The notes beneath the pieces are model-generated. The model saw nothing but the letters and a program-made list of their open reading frames with translations, did not search any database and was not told where the DNA came from. Shown piece by piece: positions 22,277 to 33,945 of a stretch of 64,000 nt of DNA. Location: contig CAZGIF010000003.1 of the NCBI GenBank assembly GCA_964526045.1, forward strand, positions 124,001 to 188,000, read 5' to 3'. The stretch's first letter is position 1, and each line of letters begins with the position of its first letter. The DNA comes from CAZGIF01 sp964526045. Its GTDB lineage: Bacteria; Patescibacteriota; Gracilibacteria; Absconditabacterales; Absconditicoccaceae. The position numbers and the translations under genes were made by a program.

Positions 22277-23813
22277 AAACAGTAAAATGTATTCAATTAA
22301 TGTACTTTCTGTGAAAATCTCCTCAGTTAGTAATTCATTTTGATGTTCAATTTTTATAGAGATATGATATTATCGAAGTTACATCCATTGTTGATATTTG
22401 TCAGAAAGTAATTCTTTTCTTTCATAAGAATGCCATATCTTCATATTGTTTCTTATGTTCTTCAATCTCTTCTTTTGATTTTCAAAGTATTCATGCAGTG
22501 TTGATTATAATGATTTGTATATTTTCAGGAGTAAATGATGGTAAAAACTCACATCATCATATAATAATTGTTCATCTTTTACCCTTCATCGCATTATCTA
22601 TAAATTTTAGATGAGAGTCTGTTATTATACGACCATCTATATCTATATAATTTGATGTTCCATGACCGACTATAGCTACAGTAGATCACTCTTCCGTCTG
22701 AAGAAAATGAAGTATTGCTGTTGTAGGATCAAAAGTGTCTTTATGTAATATTTTTGCATTATGCATAGTGCTTGATATACTTATATTAGCTCATTTTAAT
22801 CAACTTACTACTAATGATGGTTTATGTGTTTCAATTTCTATTTCAATAGAGTTTGGTAATAGTATTTTTTTATAACTATCAACTTCATATCGTTTTATAA
22901 AGTCATCTATATGTGGACTAATTCACGTTTTTCATGACCATTCCTTAAAAAACGCATACAAAAGAAATTTATTATAGAGCATTCTTTCTGCAAGTTCCAT
23001 ATCTTTGTAGTAAGCTTTTCATTCAAATCAAGATTGATTAATTTCTGAAAATCAGACTGCAAAATTTAGATAATCCTCCAAGCTATAAAACAATCACTTT
23101 CCTTCTTCTATATATGGAAAGAATTTATTAGGGTATGAGTATATATCACTAAAATATTCATAAGATTTTAATCATTTTTCATTTTTAACGATGAAATCAA
23201 TATTCATATTTTCTTTGGAGACGGACTCATTTATATAATGACTAATACCCAAGTAAGATGGTATAAGGTAGTCAAATGAAGCCATTTGCCAATTTGATTC
23301 TTTATCATTATGCATCGAAAATAACATGTTCATCAAATTGATATACTCATTTTCTATTCTTTTATTATTTATATCTTCTGAATTCATTCAAACTCATAAC
23401 ATCAAATATTTATTATATATCTCCATAAAGTTAGGTTCAGATATATGGTTATTAATATTGATTTTTTCTTTGACGGTTCATAAAACTCCGTGGAGAAATG
23501 TTGAATCAGCTTTGAGAAATCAATTTGTACCTAAATAAGATATGGGATTTCTTCAATACATGAATTCATAGGTTTTTATATTTTCTTGAGAATTAAGCTC
23601 TTTATTGATGCTCATATAAAGACTGTCTATATTTCATCCTTCTATTATTTGTCCTTGTACCTCACAAGACAATAATTGTAGTAAGAGTCATGTTATTATT
23701 GTTTTCGTTATTGTAGGATAATATTTAATCGTATGTAATAATGATTTTTTTATATTATTAGATGTTTTTTGATAGAAGATTCTTGGTATAGTTAGATGTG
23801 GGAAAGATTCCAT
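22251..23813 (-). CDS. Probable lipoprotein with a C-terminal caspase-like (clan CD) pattern
   Basis: 520 residues. Polar N-tail of about 40 residues, then TGLLLQLLSC, a lipobox-like end at about Cys49. The middle is helical and rich in Tyr, Phe and Asn. Near residues 400-450 is STVAIVGHGTSNYIDIDG followed by GTIIIGGCEFLPSF: a hydrophobic strand ending His-Gly, then a second ending Gly-Cys, which is the His/Cys dyad layout of clan CD peptidases (caspase, clostripain, gingipain). No other family features were checked. If right, a surface cysteine peptidase. Confidence 0.6.
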
Positions 23814-24125
23814 TTAGTGTTATTTTGAAGATAAATGTTACATATATTACTTTACAGTATCGCGAAATTATGCATTATTTTATTAGTGATTCTCAAAAGG
23901 AAGTCAATTTCTTTTGAAAAATGAATTGATATATTGACATATTTAATTACTATTTGTTAAAAAGCAGACGTAACTTATGTGGAGATACTACATATATGTT
24001 AGTTGTTCTAGGCTTTTTTAAAATAAAAAAATTATACAAAAATGAAAAATAATAAAAAACCTGAAAGTATATAATGTTTGGACTTTTTATAAATTCCTAG
24101 TCTTTTAAATTATATTACATTTAAA
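23814..24125. other. Divergent intergenic region
   Basis: 312 bases between divergent exported-protein genes. A TTGACA at 23934-23939 has no good -10 at the right distance. TCAAAAG/CTTTTGA (about 23893-23918) forms a weak hairpin. No ORF or RNA gene seen. Confidence 0.4.
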
Positions 24126-25168
24126 ATGAATATAAGAAATATTATAGAGTCTGCTGTAATGGCATGATTAATGTCATTTGCTCTTCAACAAAAAGCGACA
24201 GCTACTATAGTAGATAATTTCGAATCTACTCATACTTCTATTGCTTCAGATAGTACTAAAACAGTATCTCAAGATTCTTTACAGAATATGCAAAAAAGGT
24301 ATGACAATGCAATAAAGTATCCAGTGGCAGATTTTAAAAAATCTGATACTTTGGTACGTGAATTTGATACCTTACGTATGTTGTTTGTACATATGGATAC
24401 CAGTATGTATGATTTGACACAGACCTTGTCTTGAAAAGATAAAGAGGCTGCTGATCATGTCTATAAATTATTTTTGTTAGATATGGAAATAACTTATATT
24501 AGATGAGAACAAATATTAAAATCTAAAATGTTGTCAGACAGAACATCTATTAGATCCTTGATTAACGTTCTGACTACTTATGATACGTCGCTTTGGACAT
24601 TTGAAGATTTTTTGCAGTTTTGTGAAGAAAAGGATAGAAATGGTTTAACTATCTATGATAGATTAAAAAATATAAAAAAAGCTTACGTACTAACATTAAT
24701 GATACGGAAGATTTTTTAGTAAGAGCTTTGTTGATTATCAAGAATTATGAGAATATGTACAAAAATGTAGCTGCAAATAACAGAAATATTTTGACTTTGG
24801 AAATAGAAGAAGCAAAACAAAAATCTACGAAACTACAAGACCTTATTGATGAAGAAGCTGAGATGTCTGCACAATTACAAAGTAAAATTGATAGTTTAAA
24901 TGCTTTTTTAGAAGAACTTGTAATCAAGCAAGAAAAACAACGTGAACAGGAGGCAGAAGCAGAAAAGGAGGCAGAAGAACGTAAGGATTGGACACGAAGA
25001 CAAAAAAAACAATATCAACGTCAAAAGAAGATAGAAAATATTAAACAGTGGGAAGAACGAAGAAAAAGTAATCAGTTAAGACAAGAAGAAAAGAGAAAAA
25101 AAGAGAAACAAGAAAGAAAAGATGAAAGACAAAATGAAAGAAAACAAGAAAGACAAGAAGAAAAATAA
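24126..25168 (+). CDS. Exported coiled-coil protein, split by a -1 frameshift at an A7 run
   Basis: ATG 24126 begins a signal-like segment (AVMAGLMSFALQQKATA), then helical sequence. The frame stops at TAG 24717, but from A7 at 24674-24680 the -1 frame reads KSLRTNINDTEDFLVRALL and continues to TAA at 25166, together 347 residues. The last 130 are a long Glu/Lys/Arg/Gln coiled coil (RQEEKRKKEKQERKDE). In frame zero the run reads ATA AAA AAA GCT, so A-AAA-AAA is a slippery heptamer. Could be programmed slippage, a decayed gene or a homopolymer error. Confidence 0.6.
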
Positions 25169-25252
25169 AAAAATACAATCTCTTGCATTGTTTTGTTTCT
25201 ACACTAGTATTGCAATACTATCAAGTTTGTATTTATTCAATAAAGTATCGTA

Positions 25253-25672
25253 ATGAATATTCTCTTCAAAGAAGAGCCAATACTAGAGACAGTAAGATTT
25301 AGTGTGCAACAAGATCGAGAAGTGCCGATTCCAGGATTTTTTATTCTATCTTCTATGAGAAATATACGTTCAATTGATGAGTTGTCAGAACACGAATTAG
25401 ATGAGTTTATAAGAATTCTTGCAAAAGTTCGTAGAGGAATGAAAACTGTGTTGCATATACATGATGTGTATTTTTTTCAAAATGAAGATACGAGACACAA
25501 CTTCCACTTTCGAATGTTTCCAAGGTATGAACGAATGGAACAATTTTGAAGAAAAATTGAATCTGTGAGACCTATAATGCAACGAGCTATTGCACATATG
25601 AATGATGATGAAACCATCAAACAGGTCAAAGACGATGTACAAAAAATGAGAGCATTTTTCGAGAAGCTATAA
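25253..25672 (+). CDS. HIT-like (histidine triad) family protein
   Basis: 139 residues. GFFILSSMRNIRSIDELSEHE matches the HIT strand-helix region (usual VIPKxHxxxLxDLS), and HNFHFRMFPRYER matches H-x-H-x-H with Arg in place of the final His, as in some divergent HIT and Ap4A-phosphorylase-like proteins. HIT enzymes hydrolyse or transfer nucleotidyl groups. The C-terminus is a helical extension. Catalysis is uncertain because the triad is altered. Confidence 0.65.
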
Positions 25673-25698
25673 AAGATTTATTTTTTTTCTGTTAAAAT

Positions 25699-26292
25699 AT
25701 GAATAAACACATGAATAAAGAATTACAATCTGTTTATGATAGTTTACAGGAAAAATGACTTATTGTTAAACATGAAAGTAATTGAGAATATACCCAAAAA
25801 GTCATCAATAACTATTGAGTGTCTTCAAATTTGAATCTCTATTGTTCGTTGTTAGTTAGAACAAAAAAATTTCTAGATTGGTTTGGAGATTGGGAAAAAT
25901 ATCCAGACCAGGCTTCAAAAGTAGTTGATGAATTTTGAGAACCAAAACTTGTATGGCATTGAACAAACAAAAAATTTGAACAATTTAACCAAAATGAAAA
26001 CTGAATCTATTTTTGTGATTTTGAAATAGCAAGTAGGTATGCAATTACAAGATTTGACGTACGTTGAGGTTTTTGTGATACTAATAACTGTATATCAAAC
26101 TATTGAGTGTTTTTGAATCTAAGAAATCCCATGTATACAAACAAAATTAAATATTGGGATCTTGAGAAGGAAACTAATTGGAGAAATAAAGAAAATGATG
26201 GTGTTTTGATGTACAAAACAAGGGATAGCTTATGAACGTATGATCAATATTTCGTCAAAAGTACTGATGCTATTATGCTTGTTTATAAATAA
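25699..26292 (+). CDS. ADP-ribosyltransferase-like protein (ART-PolyVal type)
   Basis: 197 residues. WFGDWEKYPDQASKVVDEFG then EPKLVWHGTNKKFEQF and GIYFCDFEIASRYAI reproduce the signature of ART-PolyVal-like domains found in phage polyvalent proteins (FGDWxNxxxASKVVDExGEPxVVYHGT). The HGT His and the Tyr of IYF would be the first two of the H-Y-[EDQ] site; YDQYFVKSTDAI near the end can supply the third. Small free-standing form with N-terminal helix; ATG 25711 is an alternative start. Substrate unknown. Confidence 0.72.
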
Positions 26293-26336
26293 AAAAAATC
26301 ACTTGTCTTGTCGCTTTGCTTTTATAAAATTATTGT

Positions 26337-26867
26337 ATGTTTCAACAATCACCCTTATCCAAAATAGATCGATCTAGTGTAACGTGAATTTTGCTTATTA
26401 TCAATATTACGGTTTTTCTTGCATGGCAATTTATGCCTTATGAGATTATGGTATCCTATTTTCTCTCAATACCTAGAGTATTCAATGTATGAACTCTCTT
26501 AGCAAACGTATCTCATAGTTCTGTGATACACATTTTGTGAAATATGTATATGTTATGGATGTTATGACCAATCATCGAACGCTACATTCAACAAAGATCC
26601 TATATCTGACTTGTGCTTGTGTCTAGTCTCATATCTTCATTGGCTGTTTTTTTGTTTGCATCTGGACCAACACTTGGATTTAGTTGAATTGTTATGGGTT
26701 TGGTTTCATTTGCATATTTTTCTGGGCGTATACCTCTCCAAAAAGACCAATTATGAATTATCCTTGTTATCAATATTGTTGCCTGATTTAGCTCTTGAAT
26801 AAGCTTTGTTGGTCATTTTGCCGGTGCGTTGTGATGATGGATATATTCTCGTTATATGAATAGATAG
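26337..26867 (+). CDS. Rhomboid family intramembrane serine protease
   Basis: 176 residues, about six membrane helices. HILGNMYMLWMLGPIIE carries the HxxGN oxyanion motif, GPTLGFSGIVMGL holds the catalytic Ser116 (GFSG), and FVGHFAGAL the catalytic His160. These three elements in this order define active rhomboids. Candidate roles include cleavage of membrane-tethered substrates or quality control. Short relative to GlpG because it lacks a cytosolic domain. Confidence 0.92.
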
Positions 26868-26934
26868 AAAAATATATTGAAAAGTCAATAATAATTTATA
26901 TAAAGTATCTATTATTTATATTTTTGTGAGGGTT

Positions 26935-27246
26935 ATGGAGTTTGACGCTAATAAATTTGAAAATTGAGTTAGAAAATCACGTGATATAGTAAATAAAAGC
27001 CTAGATACTGCTCAAGAATATACAAAAGCTTGTAAAAGTATAACTTCTTGACTCAAAACGTTCTTGAGTATAACAGAACCCCTAACCAAAAAAAATCCTC
27101 AAGTAGCGCGTATTCATTCAAGTGTGAGTCGTATTCTTGTTGTTTTTGACTCCTTTTGAGATAATGTAGATACCTGAATAAACTGAAGTAGAACTATAAT
27201 ATGATGAGCTGAAGTTATATATAAATTGTTTACTAAGAGAAAGTAA
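26935..27246 (+). CDS. Hypothetical small protein
   Basis: 103 residues, helical, Lys-rich at both ends; the C-terminal third has alternating Gly residues coded by TGA (DTGINGSRTIIGGAEVIYK). No signal peptide; a weak amphipathic helix at ARIHSSVSRILVVFDSFG. It could be a small helical surface or binding protein; no family recognised. Follows the rhomboid gene by 67 bases. Confidence 0.5.
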
Positions 27247-27397
27247 TTTTTGCAATTTTATCGGTTAATAAAAGGATTTTAACTTTGAAAAAGATGTTTA
27301 ATTTATATTTTCTACAATCATGATGCAATGAAAATTTAATTAGATAACTTTAGGCTGAGAAGTATAATTTCAAAAAAAGAATTGTCTGACCGATACC

Positions 27398-28288
27398 ATG
27401 TTTTGTTCGCAATTTCGTGTATCTTACTATAGACGTTCATTTTTGTCAGAATTTTTATATTGCTCCATTGTGATGGCTGATAGCCTACAGATATACAAGA
27501 AATACATATTTTGTGTTAGAATACTTTTTTTTGTCATAATTTGCCGATCTTTTCTTCGAAAAGTATTTTTTCAAAATGGTAATGATACTAGTTCTGAAAA
27601 TAATGTTGATACGATGGATGTAACGTATATTCAACGAGAGGAAGTAGCGGCTATTTATTCACAAACATGAATGACTGCACGTGAGATCTTGGAAAAATAC
27701 CCGAAATCAATCGCTATTGTCAATGGTTCGTATTTTGGATACTTTGATGATTGAAGTTTTGTGCCTGCATGATTGTATATCCAAAATGATCAAAAGTATG
27801 CAGACGCTAAAGATCCAATTGGTGATATCAATCTTGGCGTTGGTTTGCTCATCAAAGACAATATTATTTCGTTACAAAACTTTTCTTTGCAGGATTTCGA
27901 TTTACAGACTCTTGATTTAAAAGATACAAATTCTGATACAAATAAAGAAAAAATATTAGCTTCTTCGTGAATACAACTTTTTGCACAGGTATGACCTTGG
28001 TTGGTTATGTCTTGATCCGCTGTGACAGACTTACAACAAGATAAATCTCATTGGTTGTGATCGTATTATAGGACATTCGTTGTTCTTGACTGAAACCAAA
28101 AGTACCTATGAATAACCAAAACGAAAACGGATTTGTATACATTGGCTAAGCACATACAGCGTTTTTGTAAAACCAAAACATGTCAGGCAGTCAATCTCGA
28201 TTGATGACCTTCTAGTTCGTATGCATTGGCATCGTGAGATTCATTTAGATCCACACAATCATTGCCATTGTGGCGAGTTGTGAAATAG
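27398..28288 (+). CDS. NAGPA-like phosphodiester glycosidase family protein, exported
   Basis: 296 residues from ATG 27398; ATG 27473 is an alternative start that still keeps the hydrophobic segment (CVRILFFVIICRSF). The conserved order of the DUF2233/NAGPA fold is present: SIAIVNGSYFGYFDDGSFVP near the start, GPWLVMSG in the middle, and CQAVNLDGGPSSSYALASGD at the end, the most diagnostic motif. Such proteins act on extracellular sugars or wall phosphodiesters. The last residues (SLPLWRVVK) match the usual family end. Confidence 0.78.
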
Positions 28289-28382
28289 TCTTATTTGTTC
28301 TTGCGTGAGCGGGTCTATATACGTACAATGCAATATACTATACAAAACTAGTTCAGTAATTTTTTTTATATTGCAATCATAT

Positions 28383-30107
28383 ATGGATCAGATAACTACT
28401 CTCAATATTCTCAAATCATGACGCAATGTGTTTTTGACTGGGCAAGCGTGAAGTTGAAAGACGTACGTAATTAATCAGTTTGTTGAGCGGTTGTGGGCAT
28501 GTGATATTCCTGTTGCAATCACGGCTTCTACATGAATTGCAGCCACGCATATTTGATGAGTGACAATACATTCTCGATCAGGTGTTGGTATCAAAAATCG
28601 TCTTTCTGAAAGAGATTTGGATCTTTTGGAACAAAAAGAATACATCCACAAAAACGTCTCCAAACCCAAAGTCTTGATCATTGATGAAGTATCAATGCTG
28701 AGTTCATATTTGCTGGATATGGTTGATCGTATTGCCAAAAAGGTAAGACGAGATGATCGTGCATTTGGTGGTTTGCAGGTTGTGTTTGTGTGAGATTTTT
28801 TTCAGCTTCCACCAGTGGTTGCAGGTATGAATGATACCAAAAGATTTGCTTTTGCTGCCAAATCTCGAAACGCGTCTGATTTGGCTTTTTGTTATTTGAC
28901 AACACAATATAGACAGTGAGATGGTGGGTTTCGTACATTGCTCAATCAACTGAGAGTATGAGATGTACAAGAAGATAGTCTGACGCTATTGAAGTCAAGA
29001 ATGATAGAGACGTCCGATGGAGATATTCACGAAAATACTGTTCATTTGTATACTCACAATGCTGACGTCGACCGTGTCAATGCGGAGCGTCTTGCTGAGT
29101 TGGATGAAGAAGAGGTGATTTTGGATGCAAGTGGTATGTGAGATAGTAAACTGATCAAAGTCATAGCCAAAAATATGCTTGCACCGCAAGTTTTGAGACT
29201 CAAAGTCTGAGCAATTGTTCTTTTTGTCAAAAATAATGCTCAAAAGTGATACGTGAACGGAACGAGTGGTAAAGTAGTTTGATTTACATCCAAAGACTAT
29301 CCAATCGTACAATGTGCTGACTGAAACAAAATCGTTGCTGAACCTGAACTCTGGTCTATAGAACAAGCAGACGAGATACTTGCAAGTGTGTCACAAGTTC
29401 CACTCAAGCTTGCACGAGCAATTACTGTTCATAAATCTCAAGGTATGACGCTCGACCGTGCTATTATCGATCTTTCAAAGGTCTTTGAACCCTGACAGGC
29501 GTATGTTGCACTTTCTAGGTTGAGAACGATTGAGTGACTTATTTTGCAGTGAGTTAATCCTCATTGACTCCGTGCTCATCCTTTGGTCGTGAGAGCAGAT
29601 GCATATTTTGCACAGCAATCAGCTGATTTAGAATCAAGTTTTGATCATCTTTCATCTGATGATCGACAGAAAGTACACAAAAAATTTGTAAATCTTATTG
29701 GTGGTACATATGTCTCTCAGGAGGATATCCCACCTCATACTATCACTCAAAAATCATATAAAAGCTCACAATCCCAAAAATCTAACAAAGTAAGTACAAT
29801 AGACCAAACACTTGAACTTGTACAACAAAGCCTTTCTATCAAACAAATAGCTCAAGAACGTGATCTGACCGAGCAGACTATCTGGTCTCATATTTTCAAA
29901 ATACGCGATAGCTATCCTGATGTCTCTTTGGAACAGTATAAATGACCACAAGAACGTATAAAAAATATGTCTGACGCGGTCACAGTACTGTCAGCCAATC
30001 AAGCCAATCTAGATGCAAAATGACAAGTGAAGCTTTCTGCGTTATTTCATCATTTCAACAAAAAATATAGTTATGATGAAATCAAACAATGTTTGTTGTT
30101 TGTATAG
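28383..30107 (+). CDS. PIF1-like ATP-dependent helicase with C-terminal helix-turn-helix domain
   Basis: 574 residues, superfamily 1B. Walker A LTGQAGSGKT (TGA at two glycines), Walker B VLIIDEVSML, motif III VFVGDFFQLPPV, the PIF1-type motif ITVHKSQGMTLDRA and AYVALSRLRTIEGL. The last 170 residues carry a helix-turn-helix resembling the RecQ-linked HTH_40 domain (SIKQIAQERDLTEQTIWSHI). Likely unwinds stalled forks, R-loops or G-quadruplex DNA. Common in Patescibacteria in this architecture (from memory). Confidence 0.92.
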
Positions 30108-30197
30108 GGTTTTTGTAAAGTATATTTGTGTCTAAAATTGATCTTTTTTTCAAAAACCATACAATAGAGAGTATTCTATTTATTTTGATACTTTTGA

Positions 30198-31169
30198 ATG
30201 TCCGAATCTACAAAAACCAATGTTGAATCTACAAAAACCAAAATGAAACTAACAGCATTACGAAAAAAAGCCAAAAAAATAAAAAGTAGAATCTCATGAT
30301 ATATCAAAAATCTATTTGCTAAAAATACTACATCTAAAAATGATCTACAACTAGAAAAATCTATATTTCCAGGTAAAAAACTTTATGCTGCCCATGGTAC
30401 AAAAACTTATAAAGAGTACATTATGCCATCAAAACTAAACGAAGATGTGTTACAATGTATTTCTACATATTGTCGTTGAAATGGTTTTACATTTGAACCA
30501 AACCAATTTGAATCAACAGAAGACTTTGTTTCACAGAAAAATAAAGTAGAAAAATTGTGTAAAGACGCAGGTATTGAGGGTGATTATATCCTATGAGTAC
30601 GACAAAAACTTGTAGAAAACAATCCTACACTCAAAGACATTGATACATTTTTGCAAAAACATAGCTATGATCAAGAGATATTGTCTGATGCAATTGGAGG
30701 TGTTGCGTCACAGTTCACAGAACAAGATACATTGTATTTCTTGGAAAGATCACAATGAGAAATGTATTATGATAAGCATACACAATGTGTCACAGATGCT
30801 GTTAGTGCCTTGTGAGGTATGCAAAAATTATTGCAAGACAATAAAAAAGATATACATACTTTGCTACAAAAGCTAAAAAAAGAATATGAAAATGATCGAG
30901 ATCCGAAAGCTGTTGCTGAAAGCTATAGAGCAAATTGAATGTGAGAAGAATCGTTTTTTTATTATATTGTTGCTATATATATCGATGATGAAAAAGAAAT
31001 TGATGTAGATGGATTCATACAAGAGCTATCAAAGAATCCATTTGCATGATATAGTTGTCTAACAATCTTGAGTAGTGTAAAAATCAACCCAGGGTATATC
31101 CAACATCCACATACGTTTTTCTCTGAAATTCGACCAAAATATATTGCTTGAATAAAAAACAATTCGTAA
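30198..31169 (+). CDS. Hypothetical cytosolic protein
   Basis: 323 residues. The N-terminus is strongly basic (KLTALRKKAKKIKSRI), followed by a globular, mostly helical part with no membrane segment. The repeat ESTKTNVESTKTK opens the protein. Contains GIEGDYILGVRQKL and an alternation of helices typical of a solenoid, but no named family. Nothing nearby explains its role. Confidence 0.6.
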
Positions 31170-31215
31170 ATAAATACGCAAGTATCTAGAAAAGTTTTTT
31201 TTTACTTTTATATAC

Positions 31216-31536
31216 ATGATGGAAAATCCATACTCGATTGTTTTGACAACAACAGCTACTCAAGAGGAAGCTGAGTTTATAACACAACAGCTTTTGCTAA
31301 AAAAACTCGCTGCTTGTATTCATATTTCTCCAACAACAAGCCATTATGTACGAAATGGTAAACTTGAAGTTGCAAAAGAATACGTTCTATCTATAAAAAC
31401 TAGAACACGTGATTTTGAAGTTATACAAAAAGTTATCAAAGAGAATCATTCGTATGATATCCCTCAAATAATTCAAACACCGATTACCGACTGATCAAAA
31501 GAGTATATCTATCGAATGGATGAAGTGATAGAATAG
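31216..31536 (+). CDS. cutA: Divalent cation tolerance protein CutA
   Basis: 106 residues. SIVLTTTATQEEAEFITQQL and LAACIHISPTTSHYVRNGKL match the CutA core, and KEYVLSIKTRTRDF then HSYDIPQIIQTPITDGSKEY complete it. CutA forms a trimeric ferredoxin-like protein linked to copper tolerance. A second ATG follows immediately; the first is used. One TGA encodes the Gly in TDGS. Confidence 0.92.
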
Positions 31537-31603
31537 TGTTACAAAACCCTTATATCAACGTATATATTAATAGCAAGTCTATTAATTTATATATACAATC
31601 GTC

Positions 31604-32785
31604 ATGAAGTGAAACTTAGTAAAGCTTGTCTTTTTGTCAGCAGTAACAACTACGGTTTTATTTTGAATTAGTCAGTTAGTTTTTTGACTAGATTTTGCTA
31701 TAGAAGCACCAGTATTTTTCATAGAATCTGACAATTATATTTATTGAAATATAGTATCTGACAACGAATTAGAACGTCCTATCTATGTATTAGAGTCTCC
31801 AGAATGAGTCTATAAAGCAAATATAACTAGAGAACGTTTCGAAGAGGATATGGAAAATAAAACAAGACAAAAAATTTCAGATCAATATGATGTTTTCATC
31901 CTCAACGAGGATAAATCTTCGTGATACGGTATCAGATATGAAGAGATACAAGAAGATGATTATATTATTGGAGATCCATTTACATGAATGAATATATCAT
32001 CAAGTCCTTACTGAATATGAGACCTTAAACATTTTTGGTATTTCGGTAAATTTCCAGAATATATCAATGCAATATGAATCAAAAAAGATAATGTACACAA
32101 ATTTATGTACCATGATAAGAACTCAATAATCCATTTTATTGGCTCTAGTACACCTGGTAAGAGAAAAGTATTTGTTATCAAAAAAGGAGAAATTCATAAA
32201 ATTCTCTTTTGAGAAGAAGAATTTAGTACAAAAACATATAAACTCGATACATCAAAGTATTTTTCTAAGTCATCATGATGTTACACATGAAATTGTTTTT
32301 GAAAAGACCATATTATGATACGTTGAGATATCACAACGTGAGCTGCAATACATCAACAATCATTTCTCTCTTTAGATGAGTATCTATATAGTATGTGAGA
32401 AAATAATACATATGGTTTCTTAGATTCATTATTTAGATATGAACGCTGAGAAGATTGGTATCAAAGACTAATATGAAGTTATCGTATAAGTTCTCAATAT
32501 GACTTATGTGGTGATGTATGTATCAGAGAAGGTAATACCGAAGAAGAAAATCTTTCAATTGTTTTAGATTCATCAAAATTTATACAGATTGATGATTGAA
32601 GGGTTTTTATCAGCATGCAATGAATGAAGACTGCTATCTATTCAAAATCTATGATAGATGAGGTCCTAAACGATATCCAAGAAGAAGATCGCTATATTCC
32701 GACTAAAAGAGATTTAGATCTTTTACAAAAATTATCTAATATCTTGCATAATCTTTCATTGCTGATAAAAAGATTTATTTGATAA
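31604..32785 (+). CDS. Membrane-anchored or secreted protein of unknown function
   Basis: 393 residues. A hydrophobic N-terminal segment (residues 4-27, three TGA glycines) should be a signal anchor. The outer part is beta-rich (WYFGKFPEYINAIGIKK, VFVIKKGEIHKILF) with two close cysteine pairs, SGCYTGNCF and YDLCGDVCIRE, spaced as for disulfides. The C-terminal helix is amphipathic. No family recognised. Confidence 0.6.
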
Positions 32786-32855
32786 ATCGCTTCAATAACC
32801 ATACTATCTCAAAAAAAAATTAAGAATTTTAAGAAATTTTACTTTACTACTACTA

Positions 32856-33827
32856 ATGAATTCTAGCCCCCTTTTTGATCAACATGTCTGACTTGGTACA
32901 TTTTCTTTTTCTAATGTTTTTTCAAAAGTTTCACAAAAAGAAGCTGAGAATATTGTGAATTTATTTTTCGAGAATAAATGACAGTATGTAGAGACCGCTC
33001 CTGTTTATCCAATAAATACAGTAAATCTTGGTAGTATATTAGCTCATTATAAAAGAAGCTCTTACTTTTTGGCAACAAAATGTGTGACATGATCCAAAAG
33101 TTGAGAAAAAGTGAGAAGTGGTAAACGTGATTTTATTCTAAATCAGGTTTTAGCTGAAACAAAAAGACTAGGTGTTGGTTATATAGATCTTGTACAATCT
33201 CATAGTATCCCTGATGACGTGAATCTCAAAGAATTAGCTGTTAATTTACAATATCTAAAAGATAATAATCTGACACGTTATATCTGAGTTTCCAATGTAG
33301 ATGTACATTCATTAAAAGTTATGAGTGACCGATGTGATATTTCTTTTGTACAAAACAGATTTTCTTTAATTCACTAATCAAGTCAAAGAGTTTTGGAAAA
33401 CTTTTGTAAAGAAAGAAATATTTTTTTTAATCCTTATCAAGTTATTGAGAGATGACTTCTGACAGATATTCCGACTAAGTGAGGCATGTGGAGCAATGAA
33501 GACATGAGATCAAAAAAGTATGAATATCAATATGAACAATATGTGACAGTAAGAGAACGAGTGGAGAGGATGCTTGTTCCTTTATCAAAAAAATACTCTT
33601 TGAAAATAGAGAATATGGTTACACATTGGGTTGCTATGCAACCTCAAGTAAAATTACCTATCGTATGAGTAACGAAAGCTTCTCAACTCAAGCCATTGCT
33701 TACTAAGTTCACTAACTTTGATACTTCAGATCTTGTTTCAGACTTAAATAGTGCATACCTCTCTTTACAAAAACATGTGCAGGAGACGTATGACTTAAGT
33801 ATAGAAACATATCGTTGATTAGTTTAA
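32856..33827 (+). pseudogene. Aldo/keto reductase gene with premature TAA
   Basis: The frame encodes an AKR barrel: HVGLGTFSFSNVFSK, YVETAPVYP (catalytic Tyr; Glu replaces the usual Asp), FLATKCV (Lys), DLVQSHSIPDD (His), TRYIGVSNVD, then FVQNRFSLIH, TAA at 33375-33377, and SSQRVLENFCKERNIFFNPY onward to the normal end at 33825. The TAA falls where families read YSLLDR-SPE, inside the barrel, so the product would be truncated at 173 residues. One base change from CAA or AAA would explain it. Confidence 0.8.
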
Positions 33828-33830
33828 ATA

Positions 33831-33870
33831 AAAACTAAGGACTAATAGCTTTTATATTTTGCTTAGTTTT
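33831..33870 (+). terminator. Possible terminator after the reductase gene
   Basis: Arms AAAACTAAG and CTTAGTTTT (9 bp perfect) lie 22 bases apart, 3 bases after the stop. The loop is long, so efficiency is doubtful. Confidence 0.45.
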
Positions 33871-33945
33871 CTGTTGATCAGTATTTTCAAATAGTTATAT
33901 ATCATTATATACTAGGCGTATTTATTTTACATTTTTATTAGTTAC

